From Rubrolithibacter danxiaensis (lineage in GTDB: Bacteria; Bacteroidota; Bacteroidia; Sphingobacteriales; Sphingobacteriaceae), in contig NZ_JBKOPS010000009.1 in NCBI RefSeq assembly GCF_047272945.1, positions 62,001-126,000 of the forward strand: 64,000 bases of DNA, given 5' to 3'. The translations under genes and the position numbers were made by a program. Shown here one piece after another: positions 43,939 through 52,589 of this stretch (position 1 is its first letter; the number at the start of each line of letters is the position of its first letter). The notes beneath the pieces were generated by a model. It was not told where the DNA came from and did not search any database. It saw only the letters and a list, made by a program, of their open reading frames with translations.

Positions 43939-45684
43939 TTATACAGTAGTTTTAATCTTCAGCTCGTTCATTTGCTCTTCAGCAATTGTTGATGGTGAAT
44001 CAATCATTACGTCTCTTCCTGAGTTATTTTTAGGGAAGGCAATTACATCTCTGATAGAATCGAGACCTGCAAAAATTGAAACTAAACGATCAAAACCGAA
44101 GGCAATACCGCCATGAGGAGGAGCACCAAATTCAAATGCGTCCATTAAAAATCCAAATTGTTTTTGCGCCTCTTCTTTACTGAATCCTAAATGTTTAAAC
44201 ATTAGAGCTTGCAGTTCACGGTCGTGAATCCGGATAGAGCCCCCACCTATTTCGGTTCCGTTTATTACCATATCGTACGCATTCGCCCTAACTTCTCCGG
44301 GTTTCGTATCAAGTAAGGCTATATCTTCGGGTTTTGGTGAAGTAAACGGATGATGCATGGCATGGTAGCGCTGGCTGTCCTCATCCCATTCCAGTAAAGG
44401 AAAGTCGATTACCCAAAGAGGGGAAAATACATTTTTATCTCTCAGGTTTAAACGATTTCCCATTTCAAGCCGAAGTTCGTTTAGTTGCTTCCGCACCTTA
44501 TCGGCTGGGCCGGCCATTAGTAACATCAAATCGCCGGGCTCTGCGTCAAAAGCAGCAGCCCATTTTTTCAACTGTTCTTCTGTATAAAATTTATCTACTG
44601 ATGATTTTAGAGAGCCGTCTTCATTATACCGGCAATAAACCAGCCCGGTAGCACCAATTTGCGGACGTTTTACAAAATCTGTCAGTTCATCCATCTGCTT
44701 CCTTGTGTAAGAAGCACATCCTTTAGCATTTATCCCAACTACTAGTTCAGCATTATCAAAAACAGGAAAATTGTGACCTTTTACGTACTCGTTCAATTCT
44801 GTAAACTTCATTTCGAAACGAGTATCCGGTTTATCTGAACCATATAAGCGCATCGCATCCGCGTAACTCATTCTTGGCACTTCTCCCAAATCAATCCCTT
44901 TTACATTTTTGAATAACTGCCTGACCAGTCCTTCAAATACATTCAGAATATCTTCCTGTTCTATGAAAGACATCTCGCAATCTATTTGTGTAAACTCCGG
45001 TTGCCGGTCGGCTCTTAAATCTTCATCCCTGAAACATTTTACAATCTGAAAATACCGGTCAAAGCCGGAAACCATCAGTAACTGTTTAAAAGTTTGAGGG
45101 GATTGCGGCAAAGCATAAAACTCGCCGGGATTCATCCTGCTCGGTACTACAAAGTCGCGGGCGCCTTCAGGTGTCGATTTTATCAATACCGGAGTTTCAA
45201 CTTCAATAAATCCGAACGAATCTAAATACTTTCTAACTTCCTGTGCCATTTTATGACGCAGAACCAAGTTATTTCTTACCGGATTACGGCGCAAATCGAG
45301 ATACCGGTATTTCATACGCAAATCGTCTCCGCCATCCGTTTCATCTTCAATAAGAAAAGGCGGAAGCTTAGCGGCATTTAAAATTTCCAGGTTTGAAACC
45401 TTTATTTCAATCTCCCCGGTAGGTATTTTTAAATTTTTATTTGAACGTTCAACTACTGCACCCGATATCTTTATCACAAACTCCCGGCCCAAATTACGGG
45501 CTTCAGAGCAAAGTGCAGCATTATCATCCATGTTAAACACAAGCTGGGTAATTCCGTAGCGGTCACGCAGGTCTATGAATGTCATTCCACCTAAATCCCT
45601 CGACTTTTGTACCCATCCGCTTAAAATAACCTGTTTTCCGAGGTCTGCAATTGATAATTCTCCGCAAGTATTTGTTCTGTGCAT
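43939..45684 (-). CDS. aspS: Aspartyl-tRNA synthetase
   Basis: A 581-aa class IIb synthetase of the long bacterial type. An N-terminal OB anticodon-binding domain (GWVQKSRDLGGMTFIDLRDR, about 21-40) is followed by the catalytic domain with motif 2 around FRDEDLRADRQPEFTQID (about 217-234), the bacterial GAD insertion domain (about 290-410), HAMHHPFTSP and motif 3 GIAFGFDRLV (about 534-543). Discriminating versus non-discriminating type is not decided by eye. It has its own promoter box. Confidence 0.97.
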   Translation of the reverse strand: MHRTNTCGELSIADLGKQVILSGWVQKSRDLGGMTFIDLRDRYGITQLVFNMDDNAALCSEARNLGREFVIKISGAVVERSNKNLKIPTGEIEIKVSNLEILNAAKLPPFLIEDETDGGDDLRMKYRYLDLRRNPVRNNLVLRHKMAQEVRKYLDSFGFIEVETPVLIKSTPEGARDFVVPSRMNPGEFYALPQSPQTFKQLLMVSGFDRYFQIVKCFRDEDLRADRQPEFTQIDCEMSFIEQEDILNVFEGLVRQLFKNVKGIDLGEVPRMSYADAMRLYGSDKPDTRFEMKFTELNEYVKGHNFPVFDNAELVVGINAKGCASYTRKQMDELTDFVKRPQIGATGLVYCRYNEDGSLKSSVDKFYTEEQLKKWAAAFDAEPGDLMLLMAGPADKVRKQLNELRLEMGNRLNLRDKNVFSPLWVIDFPLLEWDEDSQRYHAMHHPFTSPKPEDIALLDTKPGEVRANAYDMVINGTEIGGGSIRIHDRELQALMFKHLGFSKEEAQKQFGFLMDAFEFGAPPHGGIAFGFDRLVSIFAGLDSIRDVIAFPKNNSGRDVMIDSPSTIAEEQMNELKIKTTV

Positions 45685-45707
45685 TTGTTTTAAATGTTTG
45701 CTAATTG

Positions 45708-45715
45708 CAAAAGTA
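45708..45715 (-). promoter_or_regulatory. -7 box of aspS
   Basis: TACTTTTG on the minus strand, an exact TAnnTTTG match, 23 nt before the aspS start. Confidence 0.45.
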
Positions 45716-45786
45716 TTATTTTATGTCAGATTGATGTAGGATGATGTAACATTTGAACGGGTAATAAAGAAAGAATGATTATTTGT

Positions 45787-45817
45787 TTGTCTTAATACTA
45801 AATAAGAATTAGTTTTG
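45787..45817 (+). promoter_or_regulatory. Promoter of the thiamine operon
   Basis: TTG at 45787-45789, a 20-bp spacer and TAGTTTTG at 45810-45817. A full match to the Bacteroidota promoter, and the transcription start would fall right at the 5' end of the riboswitch. Confidence 0.65.
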
Positions 45818-45823
45818 CCTCGT

Positions 45824-46016
45824 CTTAAGGGGTGCCTTGTTTGTGAAGAAAAACGGAATTGCATGCTTCCGTATCTCAAACACAAAAACGGGCTGAGATT
45901 ATACCCATTGCAGAAGTTTAAAGTAATAAGTTAAGAGGCCAGGTACTTTCAACTTTCAACTCAAAACTTTTAACTCTGCAAGCACCTGATCCGGATAATG
46001 CCGGCGTAGGGAAAGG
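45824..46016 (+). ncRNA. TPP riboswitch (THI element)
   Basis: All conserved blocks are present in order: GGGGTGCC (45829-45836), GGCTGAGA (45891-45898), TACCC (45902-45906) and CACCTGATCCGGATAATG then CCGGCGTAGGGAA (45983-46013). A long P3a arm fills 45837-45890. Unusually, about 75 nt are inserted between TACCC and CACCTGAT; their ends TTGCAGA (45908-45914) and TCTGCAA (45975-45981) pair, so the insertion forms an extra stem. CCCTACG at 46042-46048 can pair with the aptamer's CGTAGGG (46005-46011) and is a candidate for the expression switch. It controls the genes that follow; high TPP should repress. Confidence 0.95.
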
Positions 46017-46078
46017 TAAATAGTTAAAAAAATGTTCGTACCCCTACGTGCATATGGTTTAACAGTTTAAGTATTCAA

Positions 46079-48457
46079 GTGAAAACAGTTTTTTTATTCG
46101 TCTTTGCGGCGATGTTCTTCCCATTTCTGGCTATTGCCCAGTTTTCAATTTCAGGAAAAGTTACAGATCCAACTTCTAAAGCGCTTGCCGGAGCAAGTAT
46201 TTCTGTAAAAAATTCTACTGCCACTACCTCTGCAAACTCAAGGGGAGAATTTACCTTAAGCGGCTTAGAGAAAGGCGATAACACGATTAAGATCAGTTAT
46301 TTAGGTTATAAAACAGTTGAAAAAACAATAAATATTCCTACAAAAGAAGTGCTGCAAATCACATTGGAGCCAAGCGACTTTATTGCCGATGCAGTTATTG
46401 TAAAAGCTACCAGGGCAGAAAAGAATTCGCCTACAACCTATCGCAATATTAACAGGACCGAACTTGAGAAAAACAATGCAGGCCAGGATTTGCCTTATCT
46501 GCTTAATCAAACTCCATCGGTAGTTGTAAGTTCGGATGCCGGTGCGGGGGTAGGCTATACCGGTATCCGCATCCGCGGAAGTGACGCTACACGCATCAAT
46601 GTAACTTTAAACGGAATTCCTCTAAATGATGCAGAAAGTCAGGGAAGCTTCTTCATCAATTTACCAGACTTTGCTTCCTCGGTAGATAACATTCAAATAC
46701 AACGCGGAGTTGGAACTTCAACAAATGGGGCAGGAGCTTTCGGAGCAAGTCTGAACATTCAAACCACTACCCGCAGGGATTCTGCTTATGCTGAATTGAA
46801 TAACACATATGGATCATACGAAACCTGGAAAAATACGGTAAATGTTGGAACGGGATTAATAAACGGTAAATTTAGTCTGGATGGCCGTTTGTCAAGAATA
46901 AAATCCGACGGATATATTGACCGGGCTTTTTCTAACCTAAAATCCTTTTTTGTTACCGGCGCATATTACGGGAAGAAAGATTTGCTGAGAGCCAATGTAT
47001 TTTCGGGTATTGAGAAAACGTATCAGGCATGGAACGGTGTTCCTGAAGAATTGCTGGAAACAGACAGAACACACAACGATTTTACCTATGACAATCAAAC
47101 TGACAACTATCAGCAGGACCACTATCAACTCTTCTACACTCATATTTTTTCTGATAAACTTACTGCCAACACAGCCCTGCATTATACCTATGGACGAGGC
47201 TATTACGAGGAATATAAAGAAGATCAAACTTTATCAGATTATAAAATCACCCCTGTTACGATAGCGGATTCCGCAATAGCAAGCTCAGACTTAATTCGCC
47301 GCCTGTGGCTTGACAATGATTTTTATGGCTTTACATATTCCTTAAATTACAATCCTGAGCCCGCCGTGAATTTTACCCTTGGAGGCGGATATAACGAATA
47401 CAAAGGCCGTCATTTTGATGAAGTAATATGGGCGAAATTTGCTAATTACAATGCCGATCAATCGCTTCGACACCGGTACAATGACAACGATGCCTTTAAA
47501 ACTGATTTCAACATTTTCGGAAAAGCCAGTTACCGGATCAATAATTTGAACCTGTTTGCCGACCTACAGTATCGTCGCATCACTTATTCGTTTCTTGGTT
47601 TCAATCGCGATAAGCAAAATATTCAGCAGGAAGCAGATTTGAACTTCTTTAACCCAAAATTCGGATTTACGTACTTTATTAACGATAAAAGCAATGTGTA
47701 TGCATCGCTGGCTGTTGGAAATAAAGAACCTAACCGGAATGATTATACAGAATCTACGCCAGACAGCAGGCCAAAGCCTGAAAACCTCACAGATGTTGAA
47801 GCCGGATATCGTATCACTCTTCCTGACTTTTCTGCGGGCATTAACGGTTATGCTATGCTCTACAAAGATCAATTGGTATTAACCGGCGAACTGAACGATG
47901 TTGGCGCTCAAACCAGGAAAAACGTACCGGATAGCTACCGGGCAGGTATTGAATTTGACGGTCGCTGGCAAATTCTAAACAATTTATACTGGGCAGCCAC
48001 AGCAACTTTTAGCCGCAATAAAATCAAAAACTTTACTGAATTTATTTATGACGATGCTGATAACAGCGTGGTACAGCAATTCAATTATAAAAATACCGAC
48101 ATCAGCTTTTCACCGTCGGTCATCGCATCCAGCGAAATAGGTTTTGGATTTGCCCGGAATACTGAAATAGCATTGCTCAGTAAATATGTAAGTAAGCAAT
48201 ACCTGGATAATCGCTCAGACGAAGACCATAAATTACCCTCTTTTTTTGTAAACGATGTGCGTTTACGTTACAATACCTCAATTAAAGGAATAAAGGGTAT
48301 CGGGCTAAGTTTACTGGTAAATAATATCTTCAATACATTATACGAAAACAACGGCTATACGTATAGCGGCTTAAGCGGGGGAGTAGTATATCGTGGCGAC
48401 GGCTTCTATCCACAGGCTACACGAAACTTTCTTGCTTCCTTAAGCCTTAAATTCTGA
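46079..48457 (+). CDS. TonB-dependent receptor, probably for thiamine
   Basis: A 792-aa outer-membrane receptor. The signal peptide (residues 1-21, ending IAQ) is followed by a carboxypeptidase-regulatory-like beta-sandwich (about 23-100). The plug begins near 112 with SPTTYRNINR and carries GIRIRGSDATRINVTLNG and QRGVGTSTNGAGAFG. A beta-barrel follows, ending in the C-terminal aromatic signal ASLSLKF. The start is GTG at 46079: no in-frame ATG fits the signal peptide. The upstream TPP riboswitch and the PnuT gene 4 nt downstream point to uptake of thiamine or its phosphates. Confidence 0.9.
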   Translation: MKTVFLFVFAAMFFPFLAIAQFSISGKVTDPTSKALAGASISVKNSTATTSANSRGEFTLSGLEKGDNTIKISYLGYKTVEKTINIPTKEVLQITLEPSDFIADAVIVKATRAEKNSPTTYRNINRTELEKNNAGQDLPYLLNQTPSVVVSSDAGAGVGYTGIRIRGSDATRINVTLNGIPLNDAESQGSFFINLPDFASSVDNIQIQRGVGTSTNGAGAFGASLNIQTTTRRDSAYAELNNTYGSYETWKNTVNVGTGLINGKFSLDGRLSRIKSDGYIDRAFSNLKSFFVTGAYYGKKDLLRANVFSGIEKTYQAWNGVPEELLETDRTHNDFTYDNQTDNYQQDHYQLFYTHIFSDKLTANTALHYTYGRGYYEEYKEDQTLSDYKITPVTIADSAIASSDLIRRLWLDNDFYGFTYSLNYNPEPAVNFTLGGGYNEYKGRHFDEVIWAKFANYNADQSLRHRYNDNDAFKTDFNIFGKASYRINNLNLFADLQYRRITYSFLGFNRDKQNIQQEADLNFFNPKFGFTYFINDKSNVYASLAVGNKEPNRNDYTESTPDSRPKPENLTDVEAGYRITLPDFSAGINGYAMLYKDQLVLTGELNDVGAQTRKNVPDSYRAGIEFDGRWQILNNLYWAATATFSRNKIKNFTEFIYDDADNSVVQQFNYKNTDISFSPSVIASSEIGFGFARNTEIALLSKYVSKQYLDNRSDEDHKLPSFFVNDVRLRYNTSIKGIKGIGLSLLVNNIFNTLYENNGYTYSGLSGGVVYRGDGFYPQATRNFLASLSLKF

Positions 48458-48461
48458 TAAA

Positions 48462-49088
48462 ATGGATTTACAGAACTGGTACCAGCTGTTAACGGAGCAG
48501 TTTAAAGAAACCGGTTTTTTGCAATGGATAGCCGTGCTGGCGGGAGTTGCAGAAGTATTGCTGGCACGTAAAAACAAGGTCTGGCTTTATCCAGCCGGTA
48601 TACTGGCAAGCCTGCTTTCAATTATTCTACTTGTGGAAGCTCTGTTATATGCAGAAGCCGCATTAAATATGTATTATGTAGTGATGAGCATCTATGGCTG
48701 GGCTTATTGGATTAAAAAAAAGAATGAACCTCCAGTAAAGATAAGTTATTCCACCAGGCAGGACTGGCTTATTACATTCTTTATAACCTTTGCAGGGTGG
48801 GGTATTTTATATATCGCGTTGAAAAATTTCACCAACTCCGATGTTCCCGCCATAGATGCCTTTGTTTCTGCTACCGCATGGGCTGGCATGTGGTTGCTGG
48901 CCAGGCGCAAAATCGAGAACTGGATACTGCTTAACATTTCCAATTTTTTTGCTATCCCGCTGCTTTTCCATAAAAAATTACCCCTCTTCGCCCTGCTTAC
49001 TATCTTTCTGTTTATAATAGCCGTTATAGGTTTTTACGATTGGAAAAAGATCTATAAAGATGAAAATCCTGACCCTTCGTTTACCTGA
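48462..49088 (+). CDS. pnuT: PnuC-family vitamin transporter, probably thiamine transporter PnuT
   Basis: A 208-aa inner-membrane protein with about seven hydrophobic segments and PnuC-family features (NKVWLYPAGILAS; NMYYVVMSIYGWAYW; ENWILLNISNFFAIPLLF). PnuC proteins carry nicotinamide riboside, but members under TPP riboswitches form the PnuT thiamine branch. Context therefore favours thiamine; facilitated uptake is trapped by the pyrophosphokinase encoded downstream. Sequence alone does not settle the substrate. Confidence 0.88.
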   Translation: MDLQNWYQLLTEQFKETGFLQWIAVLAGVAEVLLARKNKVWLYPAGILASLLSIILLVEALLYAEAALNMYYVVMSIYGWAYWIKKKNEPPVKISYSTRQDWLITFFITFAGWGILYIALKNFTNSDVPAIDAFVSATAWAGMWLLARRKIENWILLNISNFFAIPLLFHKKLPLFALLTIFLFIIAVIGFYDWKKIYKDENPDPSFT

Positions 49089-49097
49089 ATTAAAATT

Positions 49098-50204
49098 ATG
49101 AAGAACATACAACATCCATCAGCATATTTAAAAGCTGAATGGATAAAAATTATCCGGCAAAATGCCGTAGCTGCAGAGAAATCAGGGAGCTTAACCACCG
49201 AACAATTAGACTTGTCTTATCGGGAAGGATGGTTTAAATTATTTGTACCGAAGGAATTCACGGGGCTGGAAATTTCATTAACGGAAGCGCTAAAGCTGGA
49301 AGAAGCATTGAGCTGGGCCGATGGAAGCTTTGGATGGACCATAACTTTATGCAGCGGAGCCGGCTGGTTTGGCGGATTTTTAGATAAACCGTTTGCTGAA
49401 ACTATTTTTACTGATAGAAAAGTTTGTTTTGGCGGCAGCGGCGCTCCAACAGGAACTGCAACAGCTACAGATGGAGGTTATCGGATAAATGGTAAATGGA
49501 AATATGCCACAGGGGCAACTCATCTAACACATTTTACCGCTAACTGCCTTATAAAAAAAGGAACGGAAACAGTTTTAGATGAAAGTGAGAATCCCTTGAT
49601 TCTGCCCTTTGTTTTTAACAGAGACGAGGTAGAAATTACCAGCGACTGGAATACGACCGGCTTAATTGCAACTTCAAGCCATTCCTTTAGTGTATCAAAT
49701 CTGGATATTTCTAAAGAACGATGCATGAAAACCGATTCGGAAAAAGCCGTAACAGCCAATCCGATCTATAATTACCCTTTTCTTCAATTTGCAGAAAGTA
49801 CACTTGCGGCAAACATCAGCGGTATGGCAATAAATTTTATTGATCACTGCCAGGATATTTTTGTTAATCGTATAGAACATAAAAAGCTGAAAGAACACCA
49901 GCAAAAAGTATTGATAGAATCTCTTGCTGAAGCTAAAAATAAAATAAACGAATCTCGCCAGGATTTTTATTATGCCACAGAAAGATCGTGGGCCTTTTTT
50001 ACAGACAGGAAACACGCTACCGCTCAGTCTTTAGAAGAAGTAAGTTTAACAAGCAGGAATCTGGCAAGTATCGCACGACAGCAGGTTGACGAGCTTTATC
50101 CCCTTTGCGGATTAATAGCCGCCGACCCAAAATCAGAAATAAACAGGATATGGAGAGATATTCATACAGCAAGCCAGCATACCCTGCTTGCTTTACCTTA
50201 CTAA
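49098..50204 (+). CDS. Acyl-CoA-dehydrogenase-fold flavoprotein, possibly a group D monooxygenase
   Basis: A 368-aa protein with the acyl-CoA dehydrogenase fold: an N-terminal helical domain (about 1-105; LFVPKEFTGLEISL), a middle beta-domain (GYRINGKWKYATGATHLTHF, about 130-150; WNTTGLIATSSHSFSVSNL) and a C-terminal four-helix domain. It lacks the YEG-type catalytic glutamate region; its C terminus (IWRDIHTASQHTLL) instead resembles the flavin-dependent monooxygenases of the HpaB/DszC group. It has no signal peptide. It begins 9 nt after pnuT, so it belongs to the TPP-controlled operon. Its role in thiamine salvage is unknown. Confidence 0.75.
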   Translation: MKNIQHPSAYLKAEWIKIIRQNAVAAEKSGSLTTEQLDLSYREGWFKLFVPKEFTGLEISLTEALKLEEALSWADGSFGWTITLCSGAGWFGGFLDKPFAETIFTDRKVCFGGSGAPTGTATATDGGYRINGKWKYATGATHLTHFTANCLIKKGTETVLDESENPLILPFVFNRDEVEITSDWNTTGLIATSSHSFSVSNLDISKERCMKTDSEKAVTANPIYNYPFLQFAESTLAANISGMAINFIDHCQDIFVNRIEHKKLKEHQQKVLIESLAEAKNKINESRQDFYYATERSWAFFTDRKHATAQSLEEVSLTSRNLASIARQQVDELYPLCGLIAADPKSEINRIWRDIHTASQHTLLALPY

Positions 50205-50281
50205 GTTTGATTCCTGTTTCAAGATTTAATAACGTAGTTTTAATACTGATTTTTAATATTTGTTCTTTAAGATTCTAAATC

Positions 50282-51916
50282 ATGAAAACTAAAATTGCCC
50301 TTTTTCTGCTCTTAAGTGCCTTTAATGTTGCTTTTGCACAAAAACCCACATCGAAAAACGAAACTCTTCCCCGCCCAAAATTGGTGGTTGGACTGGTGGT
50401 AGATCAAATGAGATGGGATTATTTGTACAGGTATTACGATCGTTACACAGAAGGCGGGTTTAAAAGAATGCTGAATGAGGGAAACTCGTGCGAAAATACA
50501 TTTATCAATTACCTTCCCACGGTTACAGCCATTGGGCATACAACTATTTATACAGGCTCGGTTCCTTCCATCCATGGTATCGCAGGAAATGATTTTATCG
50601 TTCAGTCAACGGGGAAATCGATGTACTGTGCAGAAGACTCGACGGTAGAAACAGTAGGAAGTATTTCTTCTGCCGGCAAGATGTCGCCACGAAATTTGTG
50701 GACAACCACTATAACAGACGAGCTAAAACTTGCAACAAATTTCCGTGCAAAGGTTATCGGCATTGCTTTAAAAGATCGCGGAGCAATTCTACCTGCCGGA
50801 CATGCTGCAAATGCTGCTTACTGGTTTGATGGCTCTAATGGTAACTTTATAAGCAGTACTTATTATATTAAAGACCTGCCAGAATGGGTAAAAGCTTTCA
50901 ATAATAAAAATCTGGCAGAAAAGTATCTGAAGCAGGACTGGAATACGCTGTATCCGATTTCTTCTTATGTTCAAAGTTCGGCGGATAACAATGCTTACGA
51001 AGGAAAATTTTCAGGAGCTGCTGCCCCGGTGTTCCCGGTTAAAACTTCAGCTGCTAAAGATCCTGGAATGATAAGAAGCACGCCTTACGGAAACTCTCTC
51101 ACAATTGATATGGCAAAAGCCGCTGTAGAAAACGAAGCTTTAGGAAAAAATGTGGTGACTGATTTTCTGGCAGTAAGTTTATCATCCACAGATTATGTTG
51201 GGCATCAATTTGGCCCTAATTCTATTGAAGCTGAAGATACTTATCTACGCCTAGATAAAGACCTGGCGTCCTTTTTCAGCTTCCTTGATTCAAAAATAGG
51301 CAAAGGGAATTACACTGTTTTTTTAAGTGCAGATCATGGTGCCGCTCATAACCCGGTATTTCTGCAAGATCAAAAAATCCCTGCTGGAGTATGGCCTTCG
51401 GGCGAAATTTTAAAACAGCTTAATACATTGCTGGAAAGCAAATACCAAGCTAAAAATATTGTTTTAAGCTTAAATAATTACCAGGTAAACCTGAACAATA
51501 ACCTGATAAAATCAGGCAAACTGGATGAGAATGCTATACGAAAAATTTCTGTTGACTTTATTAAAGAACAAGAAGGAGTTGCCTACGCCATAGATATGGC
51601 AGATGTAGAAAGTGCAACAATTCCGCAGCCATTAAAAAGCAGGATTGTAAATGGTTATAATTCTGAACGGAGCGGCATAATCCAGATTGTATTAAAACCG
51701 GGATGGTTCAGTGGTTCATCTACAGGAACAACTCATGGTACATGGAGCCCTTACGATGCGCATATTCCATTAGTATGGATGGGATGGGGAATAAAGCCAG
51801 GGCGTGTAACTAAAGAAACGAACATGACCGATATATCCGCTACGCTTGCTGCGTTGCTAAGAGTCCAAATGCCAAATGGTTGCATCGGCAAACCAATAAC
51901 AGAAGTATTGAAATAG
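50282..51916 (+). CDS. pafA: PafA-type alkaline phosphatase, exported
   Basis: A 544-aa periplasmic metal-dependent phosphatase. The signal peptide ends AFAQ (about residue 20). The active-site nucleophile threonine lies in LPTVTAIGHTTIYTG (about 79-93), metal ligands in VVDQMRWDY, and DHGAAH follows. KDRGAILPAGH (about 162-172) carries the Lys/Arg pair that marks PafA monoesterases against diesterases. In this operon it may strip phosphate from TMP and TPP before uptake by PnuT. The 77-nt gap upstream leaves room for a separate promoter, though no exact box is seen. Confidence 0.88.
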   Translation: MKTKIALFLLLSAFNVAFAQKPTSKNETLPRPKLVVGLVVDQMRWDYLYRYYDRYTEGGFKRMLNEGNSCENTFINYLPTVTAIGHTTIYTGSVPSIHGIAGNDFIVQSTGKSMYCAEDSTVETVGSISSAGKMSPRNLWTTTITDELKLATNFRAKVIGIALKDRGAILPAGHAANAAYWFDGSNGNFISSTYYIKDLPEWVKAFNNKNLAEKYLKQDWNTLYPISSYVQSSADNNAYEGKFSGAAAPVFPVKTSAAKDPGMIRSTPYGNSLTIDMAKAAVENEALGKNVVTDFLAVSLSSTDYVGHQFGPNSIEAEDTYLRLDKDLASFFSFLDSKIGKGNYTVFLSADHGAAHNPVFLQDQKIPAGVWPSGEILKQLNTLLESKYQAKNIVLSLNNYQVNLNNNLIKSGKLDENAIRKISVDFIKEQEGVAYAIDMADVESATIPQPLKSRIVNGYNSERSGIIQIVLKPGWFSGSSTGTTHGTWSPYDAHIPLVWMGWGIKPGRVTKETNMTDISATLAALLRVQMPNGCIGKPITEVLK

Positions 51917-51929
51917 GCTATTACAATCA

Positions 51930-52565
51930 ATGAAAAAATATATCTCCCGGTTCCATTATTTAACACAAGATCTTCCGGATAGAACACATTTAGAACAGGT
52001 ACAACTTGCCTGCGAAGCTGGTGCAAACTGGATTCAATACCGCTGCCTTACAAAAACAGATGAGGAATTAGTAGCCGAAATAAACCAGGTGGCAGCAGTT
52101 TGTGATGATTGGGGGACTACGCTTATTATCACCGACCACTACCATTTACTATTTGATGTGGATGCACAGGGAGTACACATCGAAAATATGCACGCAGACT
52201 TTAAAAAAATCCGTGAACAAATAGGGCCGGATAAAACGTTGGGCGCTTCAGCAAATTCTTTTGAGGACATAGGGCAACTCAATTTAACCAACACGGTTGA
52301 TTATATTGGATGCGGACCATTTTCTGTAACTCAAACCAAACCGAATAATTTTCCTTTATTAGGAGTAACCGGATACAGAAATATCATGAAGAAAACCTTG
52401 GACGAAAATATAACCACGCCAATTATAGCTGTTGGAGGAATTAAAATTGAAGATGTAGAGGAATTAATGGGAACAGGCATTTATGGTATTGCCGTATCGG
52501 CTGCTGTTAACCTGGCAGACGAATCCTCAAAAGCTTTCAAAGACTTCTACCGGAAACTTCATTAA
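51930..52565 (+). CDS. ThiE/TenI-like thiamine phosphate synthase family protein
   Basis: A 211-aa TIM-barrel protein of the ThiE/TenI family. Recognisable blocks are WIQYRCLTKT (about residues 34-43), IITDHYHLLFDVDAQGVHI (about 69-87), LGASANS, DYIGCGPFSVTQTKP (about 130-144) and PIIAVGGI (about 168-175). It departs from classical ThiE where the pyrophosphate site should be: QLREKD-type Lys is absent after the Arg, IND reads ITD, and the Gly-Gln after GVH is lost. It may be a true ThiE with altered site, or a TenI-like thiazole tautomerase. It follows pafA by 13 nt. Confidence 0.82.
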   Translation: MKKYISRFHYLTQDLPDRTHLEQVQLACEAGANWIQYRCLTKTDEELVAEINQVAAVCDDWGTTLIITDHYHLLFDVDAQGVHIENMHADFKKIREQIGPDKTLGASANSFEDIGQLNLTNTVDYIGCGPFSVTQTKPNNFPLLGVTGYRNIMKKTLDENITTPIIAVGGIKIEDVEELMGTGIYGIAVSAAVNLADESSKAFKDFYRKLH

Positions 52566-52589
52566 TGTGAGCTGAGAAAAAACAAGAGT

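Noticed and set aside
45950..45976. Repeated AACTTT units in the riboswitch as a CRISPR or functional repeat
   Set aside because: The units are very short, adjacent and imperfect, without spacers; they lie in the loop of the inserted stem and look like simple-sequence drift.
46032..46070. 12-codon upstream frame in the thiamine operon as a gene
   Set aside because: Too short and not supported by any recognisable feature; kept only as a possible regulatory element in the riboswitch finding.
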